This document shows positions 51,140 to 58,914 of a DNA stretch of 64,000 bases, piece after piece. The notes beneath the pieces are model-generated. The model was given only the letters and a program-made list of their open reading frames with translations, was not told where the DNA came from and made no database searches. Source of the DNA: UBA8752 sp002172485 (GTDB lineage: Bacteria > Bacteroidota > Bacteroidia > Flavobacteriales_D > Sanyastnellaceae); NCBI GenBank assembly GCA_042089915.1, contig JBELJZ010000003.1, positions 131,662 to 195,661 of the forward strand. Reading direction: 5' to 3'. The position numbers and the translations under genes were made by a program. Each line of letters opens with the position of its first letter. Positions within the stretch are counted from its first letter, which is position 1.

Positions 51140-52282
51140 ATGTCCCGCTTTCCTCACGATCGCGATCACCCGCTGCTGGACCCCCAGTCCGACCGCCCGC
51201 TTGACATCCTTCTGCTGGAGGACAATGAAGTGGATGCTCTCGTGTTCGAAGGCACCGCGCGGCGGTATTCCCAGCCCATTCATGTCCGCTGGACCTCGAC
51301 TTTGAAAGAATTCGAGACCGCCCTTGGAGAGCGCCTCCCCGACATCATCTGTGCAGACCACCTCCTCCCAGATGGGATTGCCACCCAGGCCCTTCAAGTC
51401 CGGAATCAAGTGGAGCGCGACATTCCGTTCCTCGTCATCACCGGTGCTGGCGAAGAGGACGTGGCCGTCGATTACATGAGACTCGGGGCGTCGGACTATT
51501 TGTCCAAGCGCCGACTCAAAGAATTCGGATTGGTCCTAGATGTCTTGCTCCGGGGCTACCGCAACCGCGCCTTGCGCCATGCCGCTGAATCCGAAAGCCA
51601 AAGGCTCAATGCCGAGTTGATGGCTTTGATTCGCCACACAGAAGAGGAGCGCGACGAAGAGAAACGCGCGCTGTCGCGCGACATCCACGACCAGCTGGGC
51701 CAAGAGTTGACCGCCCTGAAACTGGGCATGTACATGGTACAACGTGGCCTGAACGCGGAGGGCGGACCCGACCCGACCGCCCTGTCGAACAAGTTGGACG
51801 ATCTGATTGCCCTGAACACCAACGTCATCCAGCAGGTTCGCAACATCGCGCGGTCCTTGCGTCCGGTCGTCCTCGATCAAGTCGGCTTGTCTGCCGGCAT
51901 CGAAACGCTCGTACGGGACTTCAACCACAAAGGTGGCACCTTTTGCGGCCTGCACATGGATCCGCTTCCAGAGTTGAACGAGGCCATGCGAACGGACTTG
52001 TTCCGCATCGTGCAGGAAGCCCTGACGAATGTTCAACGTCACGCCGAGGCCAACCTGGCTTATATCCGCCTGTTTGCAGACGACCAAGCGTTGCGCCTCG
52101 AGATCGGAGATGACGGACAGGGCATTCCCCTCCAAAACGAAGCCGAGCCAGCACCGATGGGCATCGGGGTGATCGGCATGCGCGAGCGGGTTCGAAACCA
52201 CGGCGGAGAAATCCGCATCCAATCCACCCCGGGTTCCGGTACGGCCATTGAAGTCACCATGCCTCTGGGAGAAGCAGAGTAA
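51140..52282 (+). CDS. Receiver domain-histidine kinase (HisKA_3 type), no sensor domain
   Basis: A 380-aa soluble kinase. The N-terminal receiver (about 20-140) has acidic ELED-type LLLEDNEVD, phosphoacceptor Asp73 in IICADHLLPDG, FLVITGAGE and Lys123 in DYLSKRRLK. A coiled coil leads to the NarX-type dimerisation domain with His183 in ALSRDIHDQLGQELTALK, then an ATPase domain with IVQEALTNVQRHA, EIGDDGQGIP and GVIGMRERV. No membrane helix or PAS domain is seen, so input comes through its own receiver. ATG 51140 is used; a TTG at 51113 is upstream. It is followed after 9 bases by its likely response regulator. Confidence 0.9.
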   Translation: MSRFPHDRDHPLLDPQSDRPLDILLLEDNEVDALVFEGTARRYSQPIHVRWTSTLKEFETALGERLPDIICADHLLPDGIATQALQVRNQVERDIPFLVITGAGEEDVAVDYMRLGASDYLSKRRLKEFGLVLDVLLRGYRNRALRHAAESESQRLNAELMALIRHTEEERDEEKRALSRDIHDQLGQELTALKLGMYMVQRGLNAEGGPDPTALSNKLDDLIALNTNVIQQVRNIARSLRPVVLDQVGLSAGIETLVRDFNHKGGTFCGLHMDPLPELNEAMRTDLFRIVQEALTNVQRHAEANLAYIRLFADDQALRLEIGDDGQGIPLQNEAEPAPMGIGVIGMRERVRNHGGEIRIQSTPGSGTAIEVTMPLGEAE

Positions 52283-52291
52283 ATTGAGTCC

Positions 52292-52960
52292 ATGGAAAAG
52301 AAGACCGTTGTCCTGTGCGACGACCACAACATCGTTCGGGCGGGACTCCGCCAGATTGTCGAATCCTTCGGGGATTTCGAAGTGCTGGCCGATGTGGAAA
52401 GCGGCGAGGCCCTGTTTCCGCTCTTCAAGAAGCAAACACCGGACCTCCTCCTACTGGACATCAGCCTCCCGGGACGCAGTGGTCTAGAAGTCCTCAAGCA
52501 AATTCAGGCCATGTACCCCAGCATTGCCGTTCTGGCGCTGAGCATGTATCCAGAAGACCAATTCGCCATCCGAATGATCAAGGCTGGAGCGAGGGGCTAT
52601 TTGCACAAGGACAGCGCTCCACAAGTGTTGGAGGACGCGATGCGGACCATCGCGGAAGGCAAACAATTCATCAGTGCTGAATTGACGCGCCTGATGATCG
52701 AGGAGATGGCGAAGGACGACAATGACCTTCCGCACAAGAGCCTGTCTGACCGCGAGTACGAAGTGTTGCTCTACATCGGGGAAGGCAAGACGATGACGGA
52801 AATTGCCAATCAGCTGAGCCTCAGCATCAAAACGGTCAGCACCTACCGAAGCCGCATCCTGGAGAAGATGCGCCTCAAAAGCAACTCCGACCTCGTCAAA
52901 TACATCCTGTTGCACGACCTCGCTCCCGGAGGTGCCGACCCGACGCACACCGCGGGTTGA
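52292..52960 (+). CDS. NarL/LuxR-type response regulator
   Basis: A 222-aa two-domain regulator. The receiver has VVLCDDHNIVRAGLRQ, phosphoacceptor Asp56 in LLLLDISLPGRSG and switch Lys in RGYLHKDSAP. The LuxR helix-turn-helix (about 150-210) has LSDREYEVLLYIGEGKTMTEIANQL and SIKTVSTYRSRILEKM. It should be phosphorylated by the HisKA_3 kinase encoded 9 bases upstream and bind DNA as a dimer. The gap downstream contains TGACG direct repeats in front of the phosphatase gene, a candidate target. Confidence 0.94.
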   Translation: MEKKTVVLCDDHNIVRAGLRQIVESFGDFEVLADVESGEALFPLFKKQTPDLLLLDISLPGRSGLEVLKQIQAMYPSIAVLALSMYPEDQFAIRMIKAGARGYLHKDSAPQVLEDAMRTIAEGKQFISAELTRLMIEEMAKDDNDLPHKSLSDREYEVLLYIGEGKTMTEIANQLSLSIKTVSTYRSRILEKMRLKSNSDLVKYILLHDLAPGGADPTHTAG

Positions 52961-52963
52961 CCG

Positions 52964-53026
52964 GCCTCGGAATTTTCTGACCACAAGACAACGCAGCCCC
53001 TGACGTCTTCTGACGCCCCCCGAGGC
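52964..53026. promoter_or_regulatory. Inverted repeat and TGACG direct repeats before the SpoIIE gene
   Basis: In the 78-base gap between the response regulator and the phosphatase gene, GCCTCGG (52964-52970) and CCGAGGC (53020-53026) form a perfect 7-base inverted repeat 49 bases apart. Inside it TGACGTCTTC and TGACGCCCCC (53001-53020) repeat with a 10-base period. A -7-like TACTTTCA starts at 53027, 4 bases before the ATG minus its spacer. Could be a response-regulator binding region; function is inferred only. Confidence 0.35.
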
Positions 53027-53038
53027 TACTTTCACTTT

Positions 53039-54853
53039 ATGCAGCCGACCAGCAACGTGACCCCGACCTCCTCCAATGCGACCAGCATCCCAATTCGAGT
53101 GGGGCTCGTGCACGGGCACCTGGCCGCGCGGTCCAAATGGCCGTTGACCACCCCGGGCGGACGGCCTCTGGAATGGCGGACCATGGAGGCGAGCGATGCA
53201 GGTTCCAACCTGGTGGACATCTGGGTCGTGGGCACACAAGGCGATCGAGAGAAGCGCATGGACACCGCACGGTGTTTGACCTCCTCCGCATCCCCCACCC
53301 CAGTGCTCATCCTGCTCGCTGCCTTGGATGACGCATCCGATTGGCTCGCCTTTCGAGCAGAAGGCTACCACGAAACGGGAAGCTCCGCCGAGCTGCTGGC
53401 CCAACGATTGGAGGCGCTTCTGCCCGAACCTGCCCGCAACGCAGACCGGCTACCCACACCCGGCGGCCTGATCCAAGCGGAAACCGAGTTCTGGGAGTCC
53501 ACATTCAACATGGCCGGGGCCGGTTTGATTACCGGACGCTCCACCCAATTCCTCGCGGCACGGGATCAGGTTGGCAAGCTGGGTCCCATGCGCACCCGCG
53601 ATGAAGCCATTGGCCGCATTCACCAAATCCTCGCTTCGGTCACCTGGGAACTGAACAACCCCAAAGCCAAGGAACTGCTCGGATTGAGTACCCCCATCGC
53701 CTTGGATTGTGGATTCGTTCGCCGCATGACCCCCATTCAACCCCAAGCCTTGCTGGCCGATTTCCTCAAACTGGGAAAAGAGAGCCGTTGCTCGGTCGGC
53801 GATGTGGTCGTCCGCAACGATTTAGGGCAGCCGATGTATCTCAGCCTGGAGTTGAGCCTTCCGGAAAACGCCACCGACACCTTGTTGCTCACCCTGCTCG
53901 ACATCTCCCACCGAGTGGAATTGGAAGCCACCTTGCGGGACCACGTCAACCACCTCGAGGAACGGGTCGAGCAGCGCACGTTGCAAATCCGCCAGGCCAA
54001 GGCCAAACTCGAAACCGAAGGCCATCAACGTCAGCGCTTGGCCGACCAGGTTCGACAAAACCTGGTCCACATCACCCAAGGCGTGATCAGCGCGAAGGCC
54101 ATCCTGGGCGTCGCCCTCCCCGGCAAAGAGGAATTGCGGCAGCTTTTCACCAACTCCCTCTTCATCGAGCGCCCGCGGGACATCCTGGGTGGCGACTTTC
54201 TCTTCATGGCGGAGAAAAACGGAAAACGGACCCTCGCCTTGATCGACAGTACGGGCCACGGCGTCCCCGGGTCCATGGTCGCCCTGTTGGGATCCATGCT
54301 GATCAACCGGGCCTGCGCCGAGTTGAAGGACCCGACACCCAGTGACATCCTGCGCGATTTCCGCATGGCCTTCGACCAGCAGATGAACCGGCATTCCGAT
54401 GCGCCGCAGATGTTCGGATTTGACGGTGCAGTCATCACGCTCGACCCGGACGCCCGACAACTCCATTTCTCAGGTGCGCGTGGCGACCTCTTCCTCATCC
54501 GGGACGGCCAAGCCGAAGTGATTCGGGGGACACGAGAGAGCATCGACCTCATCAGCAAGGCGCACGGCAAAACCACGCCCAACGTCCCATTCGAGCCGCA
54601 CGTCATCGACATCCAACCCGGAGATCAAGTGTACCTCGCCACGGATGGCATTCGGGACCAATTTGGCGGCATCCACGGCCGCAAGCTGGGCCGAAAGCGC
54701 CTGGCCGACATGCTGGAGCAGCATGCCCACCGCTCCATCTCTGACCGAGAGTCAGCCCTGCTTCAGGAGTTGCTGCGCTGGAAAGGCGGCAACGCCAAGG
54801 TCGACGATGCCACGTTGGTCGGAATCGACCTGACGGACTTTCAGGAAGGCTGA
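53039..54853 (+). CDS. SpoIIE/PP2C-type serine phosphatase with N-terminal pseudo-receiver
   Basis: A 604-aa cytoplasmic protein. Residues about 18-130 are predicted to have a receiver-like pattern, but the phosphoacceptor position reads VDIWVVGTQ (Gly65, no Asp) and the switch Lys is missing (EGYHETGSSAELLAQRLEALL region). A PAS-like segment spans about 140-310 and a coiled coil HLEERVEQRTLQIRQAKAKL follows. The PP2C/SpoIIE domain (about 370-600) has RDILGGDFLFM, LIDSTGHGVPGSMVALLGS, GFDGAVITLD and YLATDGIRDQFGG with the metal-binding Asp and Gly residues. It probably dephosphorylates a Ser/Thr partner downstream of the two-component pair. Its 3' end overlaps the convergent oxidoreductase gene by 13 bases. 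Confidence 0.88.
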   Translation: MQPTSNVTPTSSNATSIPIRVGLVHGHLAARSKWPLTTPGGRPLEWRTMEASDAGSNLVDIWVVGTQGDREKRMDTARCLTSSASPTPVLILLAALDDASDWLAFRAEGYHETGSSAELLAQRLEALLPEPARNADRLPTPGGLIQAETEFWESTFNMAGAGLITGRSTQFLAARDQVGKLGPMRTRDEAIGRIHQILASVTWELNNPKAKELLGLSTPIALDCGFVRRMTPIQPQALLADFLKLGKESRCSVGDVVVRNDLGQPMYLSLELSLPENATDTLLLTLLDISHRVELEATLRDHVNHLEERVEQRTLQIRQAKAKLETEGHQRQRLADQVRQNLVHITQGVISAKAILGVALPGKEELRQLFTNSLFIERPRDILGGDFLFMAEKNGKRTLALIDSTGHGVPGSMVALLGSMLINRACAELKDPTPSDILRDFRMAFDQQMNRHSDAPQMFGFDGAVITLDPDARQLHFSGARGDLFLIRDGQAEVIRGTRESIDLISKAHGKTTPNVPFEPHVIDIQPGDQVYLATDGIRDQFGGIHGRKLGRKRLADMLEQHAHRSISDRESALLQELLRWKGGNAKVDDATLVGIDLTDFQEG

Positions 54854-55890
54854 CCGACCGTGCCGGGCTTCAATCCCCGGTCTGCAGCCGCGTAGATGCG
54901 TTCGATGATGTCCACCACTTTCAAGCCTTCCAAGGCATTGGTGGTGATCCGACCCGAGCCCCGCAATGTTTCGAAGACATTCTCAAAAATGTAGCCGTGG
55001 TTGGCCGCACTGCCTTTGTAAGCGCCGTAGTCATTGGCGGGGTTTGAGGGCGGCAATTCCGGCATCTCGTACCCCTCCACACGGCAGTATTCCACTTCAT
55101 TCATGTATTGCCCGCCGACTTTGACCGTGCCCTTCTCGGCTACGATGGTCAGCGAACTTTCAAAGTTGGTCTCGGACACAGCCGTGGAGAATTGAAGCGT
55201 GCCAAGACCGCCTTGGACGAAGTCGAATGTCACCAATCCGGAATCCTCGAAATCGGTATTGTGTCCGTGGGTGAAATCCGCAAACCGGGCATGGATGCCG
55301 TGGATGTCCCCAAAGAGCCAGTACAAGATGTCGACAAAGTGGCTGAATTGGGTGAAGAGGGTACCCCCGTCCAAGTCGAGGGTGCCCTTCCATGGGATTT
55401 TCCCATAGTAGCGGTCGTCCCGGTTCCAGAAGCAATTGACCTGGACCATGTGAATCCTTCCCAAGCGACCAGAGTCGACCAGCTCCTTGAGCCAAGCGCT
55501 CGGCGGACTGTAGCGGTTCTGCATCACGCAGAACACCTGCTTGCCCACCTCCAGGGCTTTGTGCAACACGGCCTCTCCGTCACGGCGATTCAACGCCATG
55601 GGCTTCTCCACAATGACATGGTGTCCGTACTCCAGCGCCAGCAATGCCTGCTCGGCGTGCAGGCCATTGGGCGTGCAAATGCACACCACACCGATGTCCG
55701 CGTGGGCCGCCAGCATCTCGGCCATGTCCTGGTGGAAGACCAAGTCCTCCTGCACACCCAACTCTTCTCTCGACCGGATGTCACAACCCGCAACGAGCTC
55801 ACAGCCGGGATGGCGCCGGATCATTTCCGCGTGGCGCTTGCCGATGTGGCCCAGGCCGACCACGGCAAAACGAAGGGGGGCTGTCTTCAT
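54841..55890 (-). CDS. Gfo/Idh/MocA family NAD(P)-dependent oxidoreductase
   Basis: A 349-aa oxidoreductase. The Rossmann fold begins RFAVVGLGHIGKRHAEMIRRHP, and HHVIVEKPMAL holds the conserved Glu-Lys-Pro. The C-terminal domain has LDGGTLFTQFSHFVDILYWLFG, with the usual Gly-Gly and His of the catalytic region. The close resemblance to WlbA/WbpB-type UDP-N-acetyl-hexosamine 3-dehydrogenases suggests a nucleotide-sugar step, but inositol or other sugar substrates are possible. AACTTTTG lies 5 bases before the ATG. Convergent overlap with the phosphatase gene. Confidence 0.88.
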   Translation of the reverse strand: MKTAPLRFAVVGLGHIGKRHAEMIRRHPGCELVAGCDIRSREELGVQEDLVFHQDMAEMLAAHADIGVVCICTPNGLHAEQALLALEYGHHVIVEKPMALNRRDGEAVLHKALEVGKQVFCVMQNRYSPPSAWLKELVDSGRLGRIHMVQVNCFWNRDDRYYGKIPWKGTLDLDGGTLFTQFSHFVDILYWLFGDIHGIHARFADFTHGHNTDFEDSGLVTFDFVQGGLGTLQFSTAVSETNFESSLTIVAEKGTVKVGGQYMNEVEYCRVEGYEMPELPPSNPANDYGAYKGSAANHGYIFENVFETLRGSGRITTNALEGLKVVDIIERIYAAADRGLKPGTVGQPS

Positions 55891-55895
55891 GTGTC

Positions 55896-55903
55896 CAAAA
55901 GTT
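55896..55903 (-). promoter_or_regulatory. Putative -7 promoter element (AACTTTTG)
   Basis: Minus-strand AACTTTTG differs from TAnnTTTG only at its first base and ends 5 bases before the oxidoreductase ATG at 55890. Confidence 0.35.
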
Positions 55904-55938
55904 CGAACCGCCTCAGGCGGAGGGCAAAAGTCGCGAAT

Positions 55939-56709
55939 TCAGTCGGCACTCCATTCAGACGCGATGTATCGGGGCACATGGAGCATGCGACTCCCATACC
56001 AACTGAACATCTCGCCGTCTACGAGGCGGGCATCAAGCCCCTCGCATTCTGCTTTGTGCGCCGCTTTGAAGGGAAAAGGCTCCGAGGGTAAGAACACCTC
56101 ATCGACCCCTGCCTGACGCACCGCATCCAAATCCAACTCGGGGTACCGGGTGTCTTCAGGCCAAGGCGACCACCCCCACCAACGCAACACAGACTGGATG
56201 TACGCATCACTTCCGGCCCACATCCAGGGATTGCGCCAGACGGCATAAGCGATGCGCAGGTCCAGACTGGGTGCTGTCTCGCGCCCCGATTCCCAAATGC
56301 GTCTCGCCTCGGCTTCCATTTCGCGTCCCCGTTCAGCGGCCCCGACCAACTCGCCGAGATCGGCCAACAACCGGAACGCGCGCTCCACAGTGCGCACATT
56401 GCACACCCAACAGGGAACGCCCGCGATTTCCAATGCCATGATGTCCTGGGCATCGTTCTCCTCGATGTTGGCGATGACCAAATCGGGCTGCAGGTCCAGA
56501 ATGACATCCACTCGAACGCCCTTCGTGCCCCCGACCCGGGTGCGCTCCCGGCGCAGGTGATCGGGATGGATGCAGAATTTGGTCAACCCCACGATGCGGT
56601 CCTCCACCCCGAGGTCCACAAGGGTCTCCGTCAAAGAAGGCACCAAGCTGATGATGCGCTGGGGCGGACCAGCGAGGTCCAATGGAAAGCCGCGGTCGTC
56701 CACCGTCAT
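55939..56709 (-). CDS. BtuF-like helical-backbone metal receptor protein, no signal peptide
   Basis: A 256-aa protein starting at ATG 56709 (MTVDDRGFPLDLAGPPQRIISLVPSL; residues 1-20 not hydrophobic). RIISLVPSLTETLVDLGVEDRIVGLT, VGGTKGVRVDVILDLQPDLVIANIEEN and VDEVFLPSEPFPF are the two-lobed fold of cobalamin/siderophore-binding proteins with the connecting long helix. Substrate-binding proteins of this family are normally exported; here no secretion signal or lipobox is seen and no BtuC/BtuD genes are adjacent, so its role may be cytoplasmic or the start may be mis-set upstream (frame opens at 56739). It lies 48 bases upstream of the oxidoreductase gene. Confidence 0.84.
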   Translation of the reverse strand: MTVDDRGFPLDLAGPPQRIISLVPSLTETLVDLGVEDRIVGLTKFCIHPDHLRRERTRVGGTKGVRVDVILDLQPDLVIANIEENDAQDIMALEIAGVPCWVCNVRTVERAFRLLADLGELVGAAERGREMEAEARRIWESGRETAPSLDLRIAYAVWRNPWMWAGSDAYIQSVLRWWGWSPWPEDTRYPELDLDAVRQAGVDEVFLPSEPFPFKAAHKAECEGLDARLVDGEMFSWYGSRMLHVPRYIASEWSAD

Positions 56710-56897
56710 GGGAGCAAGGTGGCACGGCGGACGGAACATCTGCCAATTCCGGTGCGATTTCCGCCGCTTTTGTCAGCCTTGGCGAACAGATGCGACATCC
56801 TGTCAGTCGCGCAGGCTCCGTTTTCTGTTGGCACTGCTTTTGTCCATGGCGGTGCGTCCCCGTGACATTGAAACAGCAAACAACAACCCCACATATC

Positions 56898-58808
56898 ATG
56901 AGCAAAATCATCGGCATCGACCTCGGCACCACCAATTCCTGTGTGGCCGTGATGGAGGGCAATGAGCCCGTGGTCATCAACAACAGCGAAGGCAAGCGGA
57001 CCACTCCGTCCATTGTGGCCTTTGTCCAGGATGGAGAGCGCAAAGTTGGCGACCCCGCCAAGCGTCAGGCCATCACCAACCCTACCAAGACCATCTTCTC
57101 CGTGAAGCGGTTCATGGGCCAGATGTTCAAGGAAGTCGGCAATGAAGCCGGCCGCGTTCCCTACGAGGTCGTCGAGGCCGACGGCGGAACCGCCCGGATC
57201 AAGATCGACGACAGGAACTACAGCCCGCAGGAGATCAGCGCGATGGTCCTGCAAAAGATGAAGAAGACCGCAGAAGACTACCTCGGAACAGAGGTCACTG
57301 GCGCGGTCATCACAGTCCCGGCCTACTTCAACGACAGCCAACGCCAAGCCACCAAGGAAGCCGGTGAAGTCGCCGGCCTCGAGGTGAAGCGCATCATCAA
57401 CGAGCCCACCGCGGCTGCCCTCGCATATGGACTCGATAAGAAGTCTACGGACCAGAAAATCGTAGTGTTCGACCTCGGTGGTGGAACGCATGACGTGAGC
57501 ATCCTCGAACTCGGAGACGGCGTCTTCGAAGTGCTCTCCACGGATGGCGATACCCACCTCGGCGGTGACGACTTCGACCAAGGCATCATCGACTGGCTCG
57601 TCGAAGAGTTCAAGTCCGAGAACGGTGGCCTCGATCTCAGCAAAGATCCCATGGCCCTCCAGCGCCTCAAGGAAGCCGCTGAGAAAGCCAAGATCGAGCT
57701 GAGCAGCACCAACAGCACGGAGATCAACCTCCCTTACATCATGCCGGTGGACGGCGTGCCCAAGCACCTCGTGCGCTCGCTGAGCCGTTCCAAGTTCGAG
57801 CAACTGACCGATAGCCTGGTCAAGCGTACCATCGAGCCCTGCCAAACGGCCCTCAAGGCTGCTGGACTCGACACCAGCGACATCGACGAGGTCATCCTCG
57901 TCGGTGGATCCACCCGCATCCCGGCCGTGCAGGAGGCGGTGACGTCCTTCTTCAGCAAAGAGCCCTCCAAAGGGGTGAACCCGGATGAAGTGGTGGCCGT
58001 CGGTGCTGCCATCCAAGGCGGCGTTCTCAGTGGCGACGTCAAGGACGTGTTGCTGCTGGATGTGACCCCCCTCTCCCTCGGCATCGAGACGATGGGCGGT
58101 GTCATGACCAAGCTCATCGACGCCAACACGACCATTCCCACCAAGAAGAGCGAAACGTTCTCGACCGCAGCGGACAACCAGCCGAGCGTGGACATCAACG
58201 TCCTTCAGGGCGAGCGTTCCATGGCGGCGGACAATCGGTCCATCGGCCGCTTCCAACTCTCCGACATCCCGCCCGCACCGCGCGGTGTGCCGCAGATCGA
58301 AGTGTCCTTTGACATCGACGCCAACGGCATCATCAACGTGAGCGCCAAGGACAAGGCCACCGGCAAGGAGCAGAACATCCGCATCGAAGCCTCGAGCGGT
58401 CTGAGCGACGACGAAATCCAGCGCATGAAGGATGAAGCCGCCGCCAACGCGGACGCCGACCAGGCGGCCAAGGAGAAAGTGGAGGTCCTCAACCAGGCGG
58501 ACAGCCTCGTCTTCCAGACCGAGAAGCAGCTCGGCGAGTTCGGCGACAAACTGCCCGCCGACAAGAAGGGCCCGATCGAATCGGCCATCGCCTCCCTCAA
58601 AGAGGCCCACGCCGCCCAGGATGTGGTCGCGTGCAAGGCCGGCATCGAAGCGCTGAACCAAGCCTTCTCCGCCGCCAGTGAGGAGATGTACAAGGCCAGT
58701 CAGGAAGCCGGTGCCGGTGCAGGCCCTGAGGCCGGCCAAGACGGCGGAAGTGCCGGCGACGAGGAGGTCACCGACGTCGACTTCGAAGAGGTCAACGAAG
58801 AGAAGTGA
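56898..58808 (+). CDS. dnaK: Molecular chaperone DnaK (Hsp70)
   Basis: A 636-aa Hsp70. KIIGIDLGTTNSCVAVMEG opens the ATPase domain; VITVPAYFNDSQRQATKEAG and FDLGGGTHDVSIL follow, the latter with His198 where most phyla have Phe, a variant I recall from other Bacteroidota. The EEVD-free tail ends in acidic VTDVDFEEVNEEK. The substrate-binding domain has DVTPLSLGIETMGGVMTKLI. The gene is alone: dnaJ and grpE are not adjacent. The leader of about 55 bases carries TGCTTTTG at 56835-56842 as a possible -7 element. A strong terminator follows. Confidence 0.98.
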   Translation: MSKIIGIDLGTTNSCVAVMEGNEPVVINNSEGKRTTPSIVAFVQDGERKVGDPAKRQAITNPTKTIFSVKRFMGQMFKEVGNEAGRVPYEVVEADGGTARIKIDDRNYSPQEISAMVLQKMKKTAEDYLGTEVTGAVITVPAYFNDSQRQATKEAGEVAGLEVKRIINEPTAAALAYGLDKKSTDQKIVVFDLGGGTHDVSILELGDGVFEVLSTDGDTHLGGDDFDQGIIDWLVEEFKSENGGLDLSKDPMALQRLKEAAEKAKIELSSTNSTEINLPYIMPVDGVPKHLVRSLSRSKFEQLTDSLVKRTIEPCQTALKAAGLDTSDIDEVILVGGSTRIPAVQEAVTSFFSKEPSKGVNPDEVVAVGAAIQGGVLSGDVKDVLLLDVTPLSLGIETMGGVMTKLIDANTTIPTKKSETFSTAADNQPSVDINVLQGERSMAADNRSIGRFQLSDIPPAPRGVPQIEVSFDIDANGIINVSAKDKATGKEQNIRIEASSGLSDDEIQRMKDEAAANADADQAAKEKVEVLNQADSLVFQTEKQLGEFGDKLPADKKGPIESAIASLKEAHAAQDVVACKAGIEALNQAFSAASEEMYKASQEAGAGAGPEAGQDGGSAGDEEVTDVDFEEVNEEK

Positions 58809-58826
58809 TTCGTTTCCCAACCCACT

Positions 58827-58860
58827 AAAAAAAGGCGGCCCCCAACGGGTCGCCTTTTTT
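58827..58860 (+). terminator. Rho-independent terminator after dnaK
   Basis: A symmetrical hairpin: AAAAAAGGCG pairs with CGCCTTTTTT, with CCC/GGG inside and a short CAAC-type loop, ending in a run of six T. It lies 18 bases after the dnaK stop. The A-run on the 5' side would let it terminate in both directions. It separates dnaK from the MMPL exporter gene. Confidence 0.93.
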
Positions 58861-58914
58861 GTTGGATGCCGGAGAACCGGGACGATTGTCCACTGTTCCT
58901 CTTCCCGAGCCCCG

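Noticed and set aside
56767..56844. CTTTTGTC repeated exactly 70 bases apart upstream of dnaK (56767 and 56837) as a heat-shock operator
   Set aside because: Only 8 bases, not palindromic, no CIRCE-like repeat; could be chance or two -7-like elements.
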